Under the pieces are notes generated by a model. It searched no databases. It was not told where the DNA came from and saw only the letters and a program-made list of their open reading frames with translations. 64,000 nt of DNA from CAYMWF01 sp964394085 [NCBI: uncultured Gemmatimonadota bacterium] (lineage in GTDB: Bacteria; GCA-2686955; CAYMWF01): positions 11,084 to 75,083 of the forward strand of contig CAYMWF010000022.1 in assembly GCA_964394085.1 (NCBI GenBank). Reading direction: 5' to 3'. Made by a program: the position numbers and the translations under genes. The first letter of the stretch is position 1, and each line of letters starts with the position of its first letter. Shown one piece after another: positions 51,888 through 60,488 of this stretch.

Positions 51888-54044
51888 ATGGGCAAAACAA
51901 TGAAAATCGATAGCAGGAGATGGCGAATTTTTCTTTTCGGTGTTATTCCGATAATACTCCTTTATCTTTTAAGTGTTTTTTTCCGGGTTGGAGAATATAA
52001 AAATCATCGTGGCTACAATCCTGATAATGACCGGCATCTCTTCCGTTCAGAATCTTCAGTGTACTACCATTATACGCAATTAATGGCGTCAGGCGATAAA
52101 CTACCTGAACCGGATACCCGGATCCAGGCACCTGAAGGGTTAGAGCCGAAGCGCGAATTCACCCTGGTCATGGAATGGATGATCGCGAAACTCTACCGCC
52201 TGTCTGGGCGGCCCGGACCCCTGCATGGATTCATTATCATTTTTACAGGGGTCGTTTCTTCACTGACAATTGTTGCGGCATGGCTCATGGCTCTCAGGCT
52301 TACCGGATCCCTCGGGGCCGCAATTTTCGCGGCCCTGTGTTACGCTACGAGTTTCCCGGCATACATTCGAACGTTGGGAGGATTATTAAGCGAGAATTTC
52401 GCGCTACCCCTGCTTTTTTTAGGATTGGCGCTTTTCGTGCGTGATCATAAAAATTCCTGTTCCGGAATTCAACAGTTCACAGCCGCGGTCTGTCTGTCAA
52501 TCGCAGTGGCGTCCTGGCATTTCAGCCAGTTCGTTCTGCTTCTACTTACGGCCTGGTGCTGGATCGGGTTTCTGAGAAAAGGAGGGGACAGACATACGAC
52601 ATCCTCCATTGTTTTGCTCTACATGTTGATGGTGGTTGCCGGAATTGCCAGTCCTGCACTGAGAGCAAAGTTTTTCCTTGTCTCACCATTGATGGTATTT
52701 CTCCCTGCATTGGCGGCGGCCTACCGCTGGCACGCGTTAAGGTGGGTTTTCTTCTGTGTTGCAGTTATTTCAGTTCCATTAACAGGTATGTTGTTCCCCG
52801 AGCACTTTTCGGATTTCAGTCATGTTTACCAGGCATCCTGGGAGAAACTGGTTCATGCCGGGGTTAAGCCGTCCGACCCTGCGTCAGTAGCCTTCGAAAC
52901 CAGGATGTTCTGGGCGGGCCCGTTCGATACACCGCTTCCATCGCGAATCCTGACAGGGTTCGCGATATACTTCGTGCCCGGTCTTTTATCGATCATGGGG
53001 TGGTTAACCGTCAGGTTCCGAAAACGCGACACCGAGCATCAGCACTACCTCAATGATTCTGAAGGCCGGGCCTTGAACGACAAAGCTTTACCTCTGTTTT
53101 TTGTTTTCATTCTAATTCCTGTCTATCTACTCAATGCGCGATTTTGTGTTTTTCTTTCGTTTTTTGTAATTCAAGCCGCAGTGATTGCAGCTGCCGGACA
53201 CAGAAGGTGGCTGATCAAAATTGGCTTGGTTTTAATCCTTATGTTCCAGGGATATGAAGTGGTCGCATTCGTGTCTCCAGCTGTAAAATCAGTCAGAGTA
53301 ATGACTTCCATGATTCTGGATCCGCCGGCCCCATTAATCGTCGAAAGATCCAGAAAAGATACCGTTGAATTATATGACTGGTTCCTGAACAATGCGGGGG
53401 AAGACGATATCGTGCTCGCTTCTCCAGCCCTGAGTGCCGACCTGTTCCAGGGAACCGAGGTGAGTACGACCCTCCATCCCATGTTCGAAAAGCGTGAAAT
53501 CAGAGAACTTACTGAGCGCTTTTATATGTGCCTCTACGGTGAGTCCCTTTCCTGTTTCGAGCGGTTCTGCAAAGATACCGAAGTCGACTATTTTGTCTAC
53601 GACGTAAACTACCTTCTACCTTCATCCAAGTCATCGCATCGATATTTCGGGGGAGCGGGAAAGGTGCATCAGGATATGCCCGGATATTGTTTTCACTTCA
53701 GCGCGGACCGACTGAAGGCTTTCATACTTGTATTCCAGAATAATGTCTTCAGAATCTACCAGTTCATTGGTGGAAGCCGCGCGGATGCCGAACCCCTTCC
53801 GGAAGTTGAAGTATATCTGCCGATTTACGATCCCCGCCGTTTCTCCGTCTCCCGATTCGATGAAGACGCGATTCGGTTCATAAAGGGGTATAATTTCGCC
53901 CGAAGGTTGTTTTTCACCGCTCGCATGCAAGTTGCGGCCGGTCGAACCAGGGATGCTTTACCGCTCCTCGAAAGGGTCGAGGAGTATTTTCCTAATGATC
54001 CCTTTTTAATCAAACTGAAACAAAATTGCCGAAGAACGGAATAA
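51888..54044 (+). CDS. STT3/oligosaccharyltransferase-like GT-C membrane protein with TPR-like tail, 718 aa
   Basis: A large membrane protein resembling STT3/AglB/PglB-type transferases. After TM1 (FLFGVIPIILLYLLSVFFRVG) the first loop reads NPDNDRHLFRSESSVYYHYTQLMAS, then APEGLEPKREFT, which is the pattern of the STT3 acceptor/metal loop. About 12 helices follow. A soluble domain (about residues 470-640) contains DYFVYDVNYLLP. The last 60 residues form a TPR-like helical pair (ARRLFFTARMQVAAGRTRDALPLLERVEEYFPND). The WWDYG motif of true oligosaccharyltransferases is not visible, so protein N-glycosylation is not established. ATG 51900 is an alternative start. It is divergent from the other GT-C gene. 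Confidence 0.62.
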   Translation: MGKTMKIDSRRWRIFLFGVIPIILLYLLSVFFRVGEYKNHRGYNPDNDRHLFRSESSVYYHYTQLMASGDKLPEPDTRIQAPEGLEPKREFTLVMEWMIAKLYRLSGRPGPLHGFIIIFTGVVSSLTIVAAWLMALRLTGSLGAAIFAALCYATSFPAYIRTLGGLLSENFALPLLFLGLALFVRDHKNSCSGIQQFTAAVCLSIAVASWHFSQFVLLLLTAWCWIGFLRKGGDRHTTSSIVLLYMLMVVAGIASPALRAKFFLVSPLMVFLPALAAAYRWHALRWVFFCVAVISVPLTGMLFPEHFSDFSHVYQASWEKLVHAGVKPSDPASVAFETRMFWAGPFDTPLPSRILTGFAIYFVPGLLSIMGWLTVRFRKRDTEHQHYLNDSEGRALNDKALPLFFVFILIPVYLLNARFCVFLSFFVIQAAVIAAAGHRRWLIKIGLVLILMFQGYEVVAFVSPAVKSVRVMTSMILDPPAPLIVERSRKDTVELYDWFLNNAGEDDIVLASPALSADLFQGTEVSTTLHPMFEKREIRELTERFYMCLYGESLSCFERFCKDTEVDYFVYDVNYLLPSSKSSHRYFGGAGKVHQDMPGYCFHFSADRLKAFILVFQNNVFRIYQFIGGSRADAEPLPEVEVYLPIYDPRRFSVSRFDEDAIRFIKGYNFARRLFFTARMQVAAGRTRDALPLLERVEEYFPNDPFLIKLKQNCRRTE

Positions 54045-54087
54045 TCGAATTCATCTGTCGCAGCCTTCCAGCTTTTCATACTACGGA

Positions 54088-54116
54088 TTGACCTTACAGA
54101 GAAAGTGAATTACAAT
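54088..54116 (+). promoter_or_regulatory. Sigma70 promoter for the metallophosphoesterase gene
   Basis: TTGACC (54088-54093), a 17-base spacer and TACAAT (54111-54116): 5 of 6 and 5 of 6 matches at ideal spacing. The leader to ATG 54246 would be about 123 bases. A second TATAAT at 54156-54161 has no fitting -35. Confidence 0.6.
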
Positions 54117-54245
54117 TACATCCGTATATTAACGATATGCCGTATGGTAATACACTATAATTGGCAAAATGATACTATTTACAGAAAAATTGCGCAATCA
54201 TCGACAGCGATGGAAGTTCGACCAGCCGGATGAGAGGACAACACG

Positions 54246-55820
54246 ATGAAAAAAAACATTACGATTGCGGCGATTCTGGCACTTATTCTCACATTCTCAG
54301 TTGAATCGTCCGCCGCACCCGGCCATGCAACCGCTCAAGGGATTTCCGGCGTCGGTATGGATGCAATCGATCCGCTGATAACATACATAATCGATCCTGT
54401 TTTCGGAATGCCCGCTTTCTGGCTCGCCGGGGGTGGAGATGATCCAAGAATACTGATCGATACCCAGGGGAATGGCTATAAAAGAGGCGGTGGGAATGTT
54501 TTGTCCTGGAGCGCCTCCCTCGAAAAATCAGGCGGTTCCATCCCCTTTTCGATAGATCTTCCCATCGAATCGGTTCAATATCATGCTCCTTATTTCCTTC
54601 TTCATCCGGTAGTCTCCCCCGATGTGCCTGTTGATCTCTATGACCTGGTCGTTTCCGTGGAGGTCGGGGGCAACGTCCATTCAGACATGCAACCTCATGC
54701 AGTAAAGGTCATAAATGAATTAAAGAGCGATTTTTCATTTGTCCAGGTTGCCGATGTACATGTAGATGATCCCCGCGGGTTCTTATACAACTTCGACGAA
54801 ACATGGGGTTATGAGTTCATCAAGAAAATGATCTCGATGGTCAATATTCTCGACCCGGAATTCATTGTCGGGGTGGGTGACTTCGCATTCGGTGATTCGT
54901 ACACGATAGAATTCCAGGATGTATACAATCTTCTTCTGAAACTCGATGTGCCCATTTTTATGGGCGTTGGAAATCATGACGCTATAAATCACAACTGGTG
55001 GATGGGCGTCGAGAAGGTTGACGGCCTTCGCGCTTTCGAGGATCTTTTTGCTCCGGCTATTTTCAGCTTCGAATATGGTGATCTGGAATATTTCAATCTG
55101 AACAGCATGGACTGGAGTGCATACGACAGGCGCGGAATAGGTGCCTTGACCTTGAACTGGCTGGGGCAGATGCGTGAGGGCCAGCTCGACTGGTTCGAGG
55201 AGCAGCTTGCTGCATCAGATTCACCTCTACTGCTGGCGGGATACCATCATCCACCACAGAACGCCTTCCTTGGCGAAGGAGCCGATCGTGTGATGGCCCT
55301 GGCGCAGGACTACCAGGTGGATGCAGTCCTGCTCGGGCATACCCATTTTGACAGAATAGAGGAAGAGGGCGAATGTACCTACATTACGTCGGCAAGCGTA
55401 ATGTTCGATAGTTTCGGGGGATATCCCTGCATCAGGAAGCTCGACGTCTCGGACGGTGAGCTGGTTTCATGGAACTATGAAGATCCCAAGTGGTCGACGC
55501 CTATATACAAAGACAGCGGACCCGACGGGGATCCTTTGCACACTCTCGGCACAGCCGCCATTTCGAGTGAGTTTTCTCCTGCCAATGACGGTACCAATAC
55601 GACAGTAACAGCTTATATCTATAATTACCTGCTCTTCGATTACAGCGATGTCAGCCTGGAGTTTTATATGCCTGATCCCGGTGCGGGCTTTACGTACCAG
55701 GTGACCGGTGGAGCGGTTGTCGATATTTACGACACCGGGGACGGTCAGGTCTGGTATGTCAAAACCGATATACCGGCCGACTCGGTTTCAGAGGTTGTCA
55801 TATCTCCTGTAGAGCGCTGA
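54246..55820 (+). CDS. Secreted calcineurin-like metallophosphoesterase, 524 aa
   Basis: An exported phosphoesterase with a two-metal site. The signal peptide is ITIAAILALILTFSVESSAA. An Ig-like N-domain (residues about 40-155) precedes the catalytic domain. The metal motifs, in order, are VQVADVHVDD (D-x-H), GVGDFAFGD (G-D), GVGNHDAINHNW (G-N-H-D), GYHHPPQN and LLGHTHFDR (G-H-x-H). A beta-rich C-domain ends at VISPVER without a sorting domain. The layout resembles purple-acid-phosphatase-like or CpdA-like secreted enzymes. It has its own promoter and SD (GAGAGGA). Substrate unknown; it may process phosphorylated surface glycans. Confidence 0.87.
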   Translation: MKKNITIAAILALILTFSVESSAAPGHATAQGISGVGMDAIDPLITYIIDPVFGMPAFWLAGGGDDPRILIDTQGNGYKRGGGNVLSWSASLEKSGGSIPFSIDLPIESVQYHAPYFLLHPVVSPDVPVDLYDLVVSVEVGGNVHSDMQPHAVKVINELKSDFSFVQVADVHVDDPRGFLYNFDETWGYEFIKKMISMVNILDPEFIVGVGDFAFGDSYTIEFQDVYNLLLKLDVPIFMGVGNHDAINHNWWMGVEKVDGLRAFEDLFAPAIFSFEYGDLEYFNLNSMDWSAYDRRGIGALTLNWLGQMREGQLDWFEEQLAASDSPLLLAGYHHPPQNAFLGEGADRVMALAQDYQVDAVLLGHTHFDRIEEEGECTYITSASVMFDSFGGYPCIRKLDVSDGELVSWNYEDPKWSTPIYKDSGPDGDPLHTLGTAAISSEFSPANDGTNTTVTAYIYNYLLFDYSDVSLEFYMPDPGAGFTYQVTGGAVVDIYDTGDGQVWYVKTDIPADSVSEVVISPVER

Positions 55821-55965
55821 AACATTATACTCAGTGTAATTCTTTATCCCGATTCAAGCTTCAGGACGGTAAGATTGTAAGATGTGCACTTTTTTTCTTC
55901 CGATGGCAGCCTCTGGGCGGTAAGCTGGTACTGGTTTATCGAGTTGATCGTCCGGGGACGAATGA

Positions 55966-56661
55966 ATGAAACTCTCTGTAATCATCCCGATTTACAACGA
56001 GAAACAAACTGTCGAGACGTTAGTCGACAGGGTGCTTGACGCTCCATGGCCGGAAAAACAAGTCATTATCATCGATGACGGGTCATCCGACGGCACGAGA
56101 GACATTCTTGAACAGAAGATTACTCCCCTTGTAGATAGAATCATTTACCACGAGAAGAACCGTGGGAAAGGAGCGGCGCTTCGTTCAGGTTTCGCACATG
56201 CTGTCGGTGATGTGGTTCTCGTTCAGGATGCGGACCTTGAATATGATCCCAGGGAGTATCCGCGAATCCTCAAACCGATAGCCGAAGGAAAGGCCGACGT
56301 CGTTTACGGTTCACGGTTCGTGGGAGGAGATGCTCACCGCGTGCTCTATTTCTGGCATTATGTCGGAAACAGGTTCCTGACGACACTGTCGAATATGTTT
56401 ACGAATCTGAATCTCACTGATATGGAAACCTGTTACAAAGCGGTGAAACGGGAGATTCTCGAAAAGATCGAACTCAAAGAGCAACGGTTCGGAGTCGAGC
56501 CCGAATTGACTGCGAAAATAGCCAGGCAGCGTTGCCGGATCTTCGAAGTAGGAATCTCCTATTACGGCAGAAGCTACAAGGAAGGCAAAAAGATCAACTG
56601 GAAAGACGGCATGAGGGCCGTGTGGGTCATTCTCAAATATGGTATTTTCAGGCGGGCATGA
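55966..56661 (+). CDS. DPM1-like GT2 glycosyltransferase, 231 aa
   Basis: A soluble GT2 enzyme of the dolichol/polyprenyl-phosphate mannose synthase type, lacking membrane helices. Seen: [64 protein letters not shown] (D-x-D metal site), [13 protein letters not shown] and [13 protein letters not shown]. It ends [22 protein letters not shown], the classic DPM1 C-terminal pattern. It would supply lipid-linked sugar to the GT-C proteins nearby (50111, 51888, 24161). It converges with the DUF218 pair. Confidence 0.88.
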   Translation: MKLSVIIPIYNEKQTVETLVDRVLDAPWPEKQVIIIDDGSSDGTRDILEQKITPLVDRIIYHEKNRGKGAALRSGFAHAVGDVVLVQDADLEYDPREYPRILKPIAEGKADVVYGSRFVGGDAHRVLYFWHYVGNRFLTTLSNMFTNLNLTDMETCYKAVKREILEKIELKEQRFGVEPELTAKIARQRCRIFEVGISYYGRSYKEGKKINWKDGMRAVWVILKYGIFRRA

Positions 56662-56701
56662 ATAGAAAAGACTCGGGTAAATCAGATGAAACCCCGACGA
56701 A

Positions 56702-57322
56702 TCAATACCTTATCCGATACACCAGGTTTTTCAGATACTCGCTTGCGAGATATACCAGGTCATTTTTATAGAATTTACGCACTTCATCTTTTTCGGCAGT
56801 AGGGCAACTGATAACTTCCAGTTCAGGCATCAGTGACTCGACAAGCGTGACGACGCGGGATGCGTGAACCGGATCCGTGACAATCATTACCGAATCGAAC
56901 CGGCTGGTCTCGAAATACTCCCGGAGGAACAGGCAGTCATCGTATGAGCTGGGGGAGTATCCCCTTATTTCAAGTTTCTCTTCCGGAATTCCTTCCACCT
57001 CAACCATTCTGCGAATCATTCCCATCTGACCGAGAAGGTCATATTTTTCAACGCATTCGCTGTTCTCAGCCGGTCGAACTTCGAGGGTCACGAAAAGAAT
57101 ATCGCCAAAGCCCTCTTTGAATAACTCGGCAGCCCGGGGAAATCTCGAACACATCCCTCCCGAAGGCACGAAAATGACATCGCAGCGTGCGGGTTCATCG
57201 TATTGAAGCAGCTGGTTCCAGACCAGCTCACTCCGCAGGAAGAAAATGGCCAATATTGCCGATCCGAGGAAAAGAAAGGCAAGGGCGACGATTAAACGAA
57301 TGAGAGATTTTGAACGTTGCAT
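56702..57322 (-). CDS. DUF218 (SanA/YdcF-like) membrane protein, 206 aa
   Basis: A small anchored periplasmic protein of the YdcF/SanA/ElyC group. One N-terminal helix is LIRLIVALAFLFLGSAILAIFFL. The DUF218 domain follows: DVIFVPSGGMCSRFPRAAELFKEG, ILFVTLEV, GYSPSSYDDCLFLREYF and VMIVTDPVHASRVV, with His in the usual position. ATG 57322 was chosen because the frame upstream overlaps the next gene for 106 bases and has no family match. It is the second gene of a tandem pair with 57358-57951. Family members are linked to envelope polysaccharide or peptidoglycan metabolism; the reaction is unknown. Confidence 0.78.
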   Translation of the reverse strand: MQRSKSLIRLIVALAFLFLGSAILAIFFLRSELVWNQLLQYDEPARCDVIFVPSGGMCSRFPRAAELFKEGFGDILFVTLEVRPAENSECVEKYDLLGQMGMIRRMVEVEGIPEEKLEIRGYSPSSYDDCLFLREYFETSRFDSVMIVTDPVHASRVVTLVESLMPELEVISCPTAEKDEVRKFYKNDLVYLASEYLKNLVYRIRY

Positions 57323-57357
57323 TTTCAGTTTCGAACTCTTCTGAATTCGTTCCTGAA

Positions 57358-57951
57358 TTACTTCAGGAAATAAATCGTCTCCTTGAAGAGCGCATTGTAA
57401 AAATCCCGGTTTTCTACAAAAGAGTTTCTTATTTTGGATCGATCTTCCGGGTAGAAGATACAAACCCGGATATCCGTTTCGGCAAGGCCATTCCTCAGTA
57501 AAATTCCATACCTTCGCGCTTGCAACGGCTTTGTAATAAAAATGAAGGAATGCAGGCCGTATTCTTCCGTGAAGAGAGAAATAAGTTCCGGCAAATCAGA
57601 ATCATTTTTAAGATGTTCAGAAAAAAAGATATTTTCCTGCGGTATTTCGTCGATTTCAGCCATATGCTGAGCGAGAGTGCGCGTATCGTAAAAATCGTAT
57701 CGCCGTCTGCAGGCTTCCTGGTGTAGAGAGGGGGCTCGGCGGACAACCAGAATTTTTTCTACCATCCTATTCCGCAGAAAATCGAAAGCAATCGGTAGCT
57801 CTCTGCACAAATCATCATTAATAAGGATCACAGCATCGGAGCTGACGGGTTCATCACCTGCCGCGAGCCACACGGCAACAAAATCGGGACCTTTACAGAG
57901 AAGCAGCGCAAAGAGAGCGGCTGCAGAAAGTATAATAATCAGCTTACGCAC
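57358..57951 (-). CDS. DUF218-like membrane protein, divergent paralogue, 197 aa
   Basis: A paralogue of the downstream gene with the same layout: an N-terminal helix (LIIILSAAALFALLLCKG), then SDAVILINDDLCRELPIAFDFL, KILVVRRAPS, FFSEHLKNDSDLPELISLF and FIFITKPLQARRYGILL. The glycine-rich start of the DUF218 fold (PSGG in its neighbour) is replaced by INDD, and the His near VHASR becomes Gln (LQARR). It may therefore be a degenerate or non-catalytic partner. It lies 35 bases upstream of its paralogue. Confidence 0.68.
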   Translation of the reverse strand: MRKLIIILSAAALFALLLCKGPDFVAVWLAAGDEPVSSDAVILINDDLCRELPIAFDFLRNRMVEKILVVRRAPSLHQEACRRRYDFYDTRTLAQHMAEIDEIPQENIFFSEHLKNDSDLPELISLFTEEYGLHSFIFITKPLQARRYGILLRNGLAETDIRVCIFYPEDRSKIRNSFVENRDFYNALFKETIYFLK

Positions 57952-58026
57952 TGTTCAGTCAGAGATACATTGGAGTCTGTTTCGGTTATTGACGAATGGA
58001 ATAATGGAACGTCCATCCGTAACGTG

Positions 58027-58054
58027 TTGATTTTTAACACATCGGATGTATAAT
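58027..58054 (+). promoter_or_regulatory. Sigma70 promoter for the oxidoreductase-aminotransferase-AsnB module
   Basis: TTGATT (58027-58032), a 16-base spacer and an exact TATAAT (58049-58054). The -10 overlaps an in-frame ATG at 58053. Transcription would therefore begin near 58061, past that ATG, which supports GTG 58089 (after GGAGGT) as the true start of the next gene. Confidence 0.6.
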
Positions 58055-58088
58055 GTCGACCTCAACGCTTATGGAGGTAAAAACAATC

Positions 58089-59132
58089 GTGAAGACAGAA
58101 AAAATATTCAGGATAGCGTTAGTCGGATGCGGTAGAATTTCGAATAACCATCTCGAGAGCATCCAAGCTTTAAAAGAAGGTTTTAAACTGACAGCCGTAT
58201 GCGATATTGAAAAAGATAAGGCGAAACTGGCCGGAGAAAAGTATAAAACCCCCTGGTTTACTGATTACAGGAAGATGTTAGATGAATGCGATGCGGATGT
58301 AATCAGCATTTGCACGCCGAGCGGTATGCATCCGGAGCAGGGAATCCTGGCGGTTGAGCGAGGGTGTCATGTGGTCGTGGAAAAACCGATCGGAATCTCC
58401 CTCGAACCTGTAAATCAGCTCATCAATAAATGTGACAAGAAGAATGTTCATTTATTCGTCGTCAAGCAGAACCGGCTGAACACAACCATGCAGCTTCTGA
58501 AACGGGCTGTGAAAAAAGAAAGATTCGGTAAAATATACCTTGCTCAATCGAATGTATTCTGGACCCGTCCCCAGGAGTATTACGATCAGTCGAAATGGCG
58601 AGGCACCTGGGAATTCGACGGCGGAGCATTCATGAACCAGGCCAGTCATTATGTCGATGCGCTACTCTGGCTCATCGGCCCGGTTGATTTGGTGATGGCG
58701 CAAACCGCCACCATGGAAAGAGATATCGAAACAGAAGACACGGGGATGGCTATTCTTAAATTCAGAGCGGGTGTCCTCGGCTCTCTCAACATAACGATGC
58801 TTACATATCCGAAGAATTTCGAGGGATCGATAACGATACTTGGTGAGAGGGGTACTGTTAAGATTGGCGGCACTGCAATCAACCGTGTTGAGAAATGGGA
58901 GTTTGACAGCTACGATGACGATGACAAGGTAATCAGCTCCAGCAGTTATGATCCTCCGAATGTTTATGGATATGGGCACTTCCCATACTATCAGAATGTG
59001 CTGTCCACATTGAGGGGAGAGGTTGAACCTGATACGGATGGTAGAAGCGGGCGCAGAACGCTCGAGCTTATACATGCAATCTATATGTCAGCCAAGGACG
59101 GTGTGAGAATATCTCTTCCTCTTTCTTTATAA
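58089..59132 (+). CDS. Gfo/Idh/MocA-family NAD-dependent sugar oxidoreductase, 347 aa
   Basis: Probably oxidises C3 of a UDP-sugar (uronic acid), preparing it for the aminotransferase encoded next, as in the WlbA/WbpB routes. Seen: the NAD site FRIALVGCGRISNNHLESI, ADVISICTPSGMHPEQ, the family signature VVVEKPIGISLEPV with the catalytic Lys, WRGTWEFDGGAFMNQASHYVDALLWL and ITILGERGTVKIGG. An ATG at 58053 lies inside the -10 element; GTG 58089 has GGAGGT upstream. It is followed by the DegT aminotransferase, 91 bases on. Substrate inferred from context. Confidence 0.87.
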   Translation: MKTEKIFRIALVGCGRISNNHLESIQALKEGFKLTAVCDIEKDKAKLAGEKYKTPWFTDYRKMLDECDADVISICTPSGMHPEQGILAVERGCHVVVEKPIGISLEPVNQLINKCDKKNVHLFVVKQNRLNTTMQLLKRAVKKERFGKIYLAQSNVFWTRPQEYYDQSKWRGTWEFDGGAFMNQASHYVDALLWLIGPVDLVMAQTATMERDIETEDTGMAILKFRAGVLGSLNITMLTYPKNFEGSITILGERGTVKIGGTAINRVEKWEFDSYDDDDKVISSSSYDPPNVYGYGHFPYYQNVLSTLRGEVEPDTDGRSGRRTLELIHAIYMSAKDGVRISLPLSL

Positions 59133-59223
59133 CGAAAAGTTGATCCAGGCTATCTGTCTGAGGGAATTGCTTTGCCATTTTAATTACTAATGGGTTCTTC
59201 AGATGGATGGAAACAGGGCCAAG

Positions 59224-60357
59224 ATGAAAGTACCACTTCTCGACCTCAAAACTCAATATGAATCGCTGAGATCCGAAATCGACGCCGCTGTTCGGGAGGT
59301 GATGGAGAGTCAACACTTCATCCTTGGGCCTAAAGTGGCTTCCCTGGAAAAAGAAATAGCCGATTACTGCACATCGGGATTCGGAGTCGGCGTTAGCTCC
59401 GGATCTGATGCTCTGCTCATTTCCCTTATGACCCTCGACATCGGTCCCGGCGATGAGGTTATTACAACCCCATACAGTTTTTTCGCTACCGCCGGATGTA
59501 TCCATCGTGTTGGAGCCAGAACGATTTTCGCCGACATCGAACCCGACACATATAACATCGATCCTGCTTCTGTCGAGCGTGCTCTTACTCAAAAAACCCG
59601 GGCTATTCTACCTGTTCATTTGTATGGACAGTGTACTGATATGGATCCTTTACTCGATTTGGCCTCGAAGAAGAACATTCCGGTGATCGAGGACGCGGCC
59701 CAGGCGATAGGTGCGGAGTATGGAAGTACAGGTCACAAAGCCGGCTCAATGGGTCTGCTTTCCTGTTTTTCATTCTTCCCTTCGAAGAATCTTGGAGGTG
59801 TCGGGGATGGTGGTATGGTGGTCACATCAGAGAAAAAACTAGCAGAGAAACTTTACTGCCTGAGGGCTCATGGCTCGAGCCCGAAGTATTATCACAGACT
59901 GATAGGTGGGAATTTTAGACTGGACGCGATACAGGCAGCGGTTCTCCTCGTAAAATTCCCCCATCTCGATAAATGGACAGAAGCAAGGCGGAATAATGCG
60001 GCTTTATATCGTGCCCTATTCCAGGAAAGCGGATTGGATGAACGGGTAGTGCTTCCCGAGGAACATCCCGGCAAACATATTTACAACCAGTTCGTCATCA
60101 GGACGAGCTCGGGTGCTGAAGAACGCGATGCTTTGAAGTCGTATCTGGCTGCAGCCGGAATCAGCACCGAGATATACTATCCATTACCCCTGCACCTGCA
60201 GGATTGCTTCAAATATCTCGGTTACAGTCCTGGAGATTTCCCCGTATCGGAAAATGCGGCAGCCAATACCCTAGCACTTCCAGTATATCCAGAATTGGAT
60301 GACGATCAAATTTCACATGTGGTTGATACGATTGTATTATTTTACCGGACTCATTGA
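59224..60357 (+). CDS. DegT/DnrJ/EryC1/StrS PLP-dependent sugar aminotransferase, 377 aa
   Basis: Transfers an amino group, usually from glutamate, to a keto-sugar nucleotide. Start [20 protein letters not shown] is the family N-terminus; ATG 59203 is possible but has no SD. Seen: [59 protein letters not shown] and the PLP Lys in [39 protein letters not shown] follows. With the preceding oxidoreductase it forms the usual pair for 3-amino-3-deoxy uronic sugars. An N-acetyltransferase for the next step is not in the window. Confidence 0.92.
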   Translation: MKVPLLDLKTQYESLRSEIDAAVREVMESQHFILGPKVASLEKEIADYCTSGFGVGVSSGSDALLISLMTLDIGPGDEVITTPYSFFATAGCIHRVGARTIFADIEPDTYNIDPASVERALTQKTRAILPVHLYGQCTDMDPLLDLASKKNIPVIEDAAQAIGAEYGSTGHKAGSMGLLSCFSFFPSKNLGGVGDGGMVVTSEKKLAEKLYCLRAHGSSPKYYHRLIGGNFRLDAIQAAVLLVKFPHLDKWTEARRNNAALYRALFQESGLDERVVLPEEHPGKHIYNQFVIRTSSGAEERDALKSYLAAAGISTEIYYPLPLHLQDCFKYLGYSPGDFPVSENAAANTLALPVYPELDDDQISHVVDTIVLFYRTH

Positions 60358-60488
60358 GAATTAATATTGAACCAGGGGAAACGCCATCCTCGATTTGTAT
60401 AAAATAGAAAAAACCTGTTACCTGCCTCGCAGAATCACCGAAGTATCACTAGGTCATGAGTTTTATAATCCCATTTTGATGAGTTGAT

